NCBI GenBank assembly: GCA_964059195.1
Contig: CAXKWD010000011.1
Location: forward strand, 35,082,066-35,146,065
DNA: 64,000 bases
Source of the DNA: Ectobius pallidus
Lineage: Eukaryota; Arthropoda; Insecta; Blattodea; Ectobiidae
Reading direction: 5' to 3'
The notes under the pieces were generated by a model. That model worked only from the letters and a program-made list of their open reading frames with translations, was not told the DNA's origin and ran no database searches. The translations under genes and the position numbers were made by a program. Below, in pieces: positions 62,620 through 64,000 of this stretch; within the stretch, counting starts at the first letter, position 1, and each line of letters opens with the position of its first letter.

Positions 62620-63220
62620 ATTTATTGATGTTCATTTTGACAATAATTACCCAATTAGTAAATTTTACACTGTCTGAAGCATTCTCTGAACACTGCAAAC
62701 TTTTATAGATTGTACAACAGTACGAGTATAAAGCCATGTGTGAAAGCTTGAGCTTTAAATATGCACCACTGATGCTCTAGTTATGAAACATACAGAATTC
62801 CAAATATTTTGCACACAAGTGAAAAGTATTAACACTAGGATGCCAGAATTTTTTTGCATATTAGAATGCCTGAAAGGGGTCAGTTTGACCCCTAGTAATA
62901 AAATACAATGTTTGAATATTATAAATAATTAGAATATCTGGTGAAAGGGTATTGTTGCTATAAAGCATTGTTCAATAACCTCCAGGTGTTTAAAGGTAAA
63001 TGACATCATATGTCACAACTGAATGCGAGGAAAAAGTTCATTTTTGTTGAGTATAAAAAGCACATAATAATGATAAAAGTCACAAGAGGAATTTGTTTTG
63101 ATTTAATTATTTTATTTAAATGAGAAATTTCCTCAAAACAGAGGTTTGTCTCCAACCAAACAAATACAACAGTCAAGCACTATCACATAACTCATCCTGA
63201 CACATAAAATATGATACCAC
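62620..63220. other. Intron, no exon seen
   Basis: A piggyBac-like left end may start at about 62,830 (TTAACACTAGGATGCCAG, with GGGGTCAGTTTGACCCC downstream); no right end was found. Confidence 0.35.
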
Positions 63221-63223
63221 CAT

Positions 63224-64000
63224 TCAGAACTCTACACTGCTCACTACATTTCGCCACTTATCCCTGTCTTGTACATCTTCCTCCACTAAACCAAATCTTT
63301 CCATTGACATGTGTACATTCTGTATCCAGGTAGTAGCAGGTCGTCCTCTTCCTCTTCTTCTCTTACTTTCCCATTCCTGTACGATTCTAGGTATTCTTTC
63401 TTCTCCCATTCTATGTACATGTCCATACCATCGAAGTCGTTTCCTTTCAATTGTGACTGCACTCTCTTCTTCTACTTCCATAATACGTCGTATTTCCGTA
63501 TTCCTAATCCTATCTTTCCTAGATATCCTGGCAGACCGTCTCCAGAAGTCCATCTCCAGTGCGTTCAATCTGTTAACCTGTTTTTTATTTAATGTCCATG
63601 TTTCTGCTCCGTAGAAGACTATACTCTGTAGTATGGTTTTGAATATTTTCGTTTTTGTACTATTGATTATATTTCTACTCCATAAAATTGAATTTAACAT
63701 TCCTATTATTTTCTTTCCACTAGTAATCTTTTGATTAATATCCATATTTGATGTCCCCTCTATTTCCAGAATTGAACCCAGGTATCGAAAATTTTGCACT
63801 TTTTTAATCCGTCTCCCATCAATGTATAGCTCATCTAGATCATTCGTCAAATATTCTGTCTTATCATAGTTTATCTTCAGTCCCCACCTTTGATATTCCA
63901 TTGACAACTGACGACATACATAATTGGCATCTTCTCCATCATGCGTTATTATTACCTGGTCATCTGCAAACAACAGGTGGTTTAAATATATTTCTTCAGA
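63224..64000 (-). mobile_element. LINE reverse transcriptase, 3' part, cut by the window edge
   Basis: An uninterrupted minus-strand frame runs from the right edge to a stop at 63,224. It begins HLLFADDQVIITHDGEDANY (catalytic FADD box), then EYQRWGLKINYDKTEY, NFRYLGSILEIEGTSNMD, YGAETWTLNKKQVNRLNALE, LRWYGHVHRMGEERIPRIVQ and a basic RRRGRGRPATTWIQ tail. The open frame of over 250 codons makes it the youngest LINE in the window. Most of the RT lies off the right edge. Confidence 0.88.

Overview
This is eukaryotic, intron-rich, AT-rich DNA crowded with transposon remnants: LINE reverse transcriptases, a Penelope-like element, mariner, piggyBac, hAT, PIF/Harbinger and Transib-like elements, tRNA-derived SINEs, and long (TAA)n/(TTA)n tracts. 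No operons, ribosome binding sites or bacterial features are visible. The LINE families, one with a (TAAG)n tail, and the dense 8-mer TAGGCCTA suggest an arthropod, possibly a polyneopteran insect such as a cockroach or termite. That assignment rests on general impression, not on a marker gene. Most long ORFs belong to mobile elements; the host coding DNA lies in short exons recognised by splice sites and matching phases.

Layout. 1-13,000: mobile-element remnants only (LINE fragments, Penelope-like element, Harbinger MITE, SINEs). 13,138-22,908 (+): a spliced gene encoding a small protein that ends in a RING-H2 finger. Its middle holds a tandem array of four intact and one ruined copy of a 54-nt phase-1 exon, each in a ~700-bp unit carrying the same LINE 3' fragment. 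22,932-36,029: intron or intergenic DNA with degenerate ~400-bp repeats, inverted mariner arms, an intact hAT MITE and a duplicated first-exon-like segment. 36,030-62,306 (+): a second coding unit running off the right edge. It starts with at least 16 tandem micro-exons (36-63 nt, all phase 2-2; 13 with usable splice sites, 3 with one splice dinucleotide destroyed) encoding a Pro/Gly/Asn/Gln-rich repeat. It continues into at least five coiled-coil exons. 62,620-64,000: a fairly intact LINE reverse-transcriptase fragment on the minus strand, cut by the window edge.

The most unusual content is the pair of symmetric-exon arrays. Because every array exon keeps the reading frame, any subset can be included or skipped, so both loci could make many repeat-length isoforms. 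The RING exon has a good splice donor 23 nt after its TGA stop, in exactly the phase needed to join the micro-exon array. The two coding units may therefore be one locus (stop readthrough or a disabled fusion) or two neighbouring genes. I recognise neither protein as a named gene.

Other structural finds: a 2,118-bp Transib-like element whose ends copy the V(D)J heptamer-23-nonamer layout; a piggyBac-type element inserted into a copy of itself; four mariner elements with inverted arms, all with 3' ends outward; and an in-frame false exon inside a MITE.
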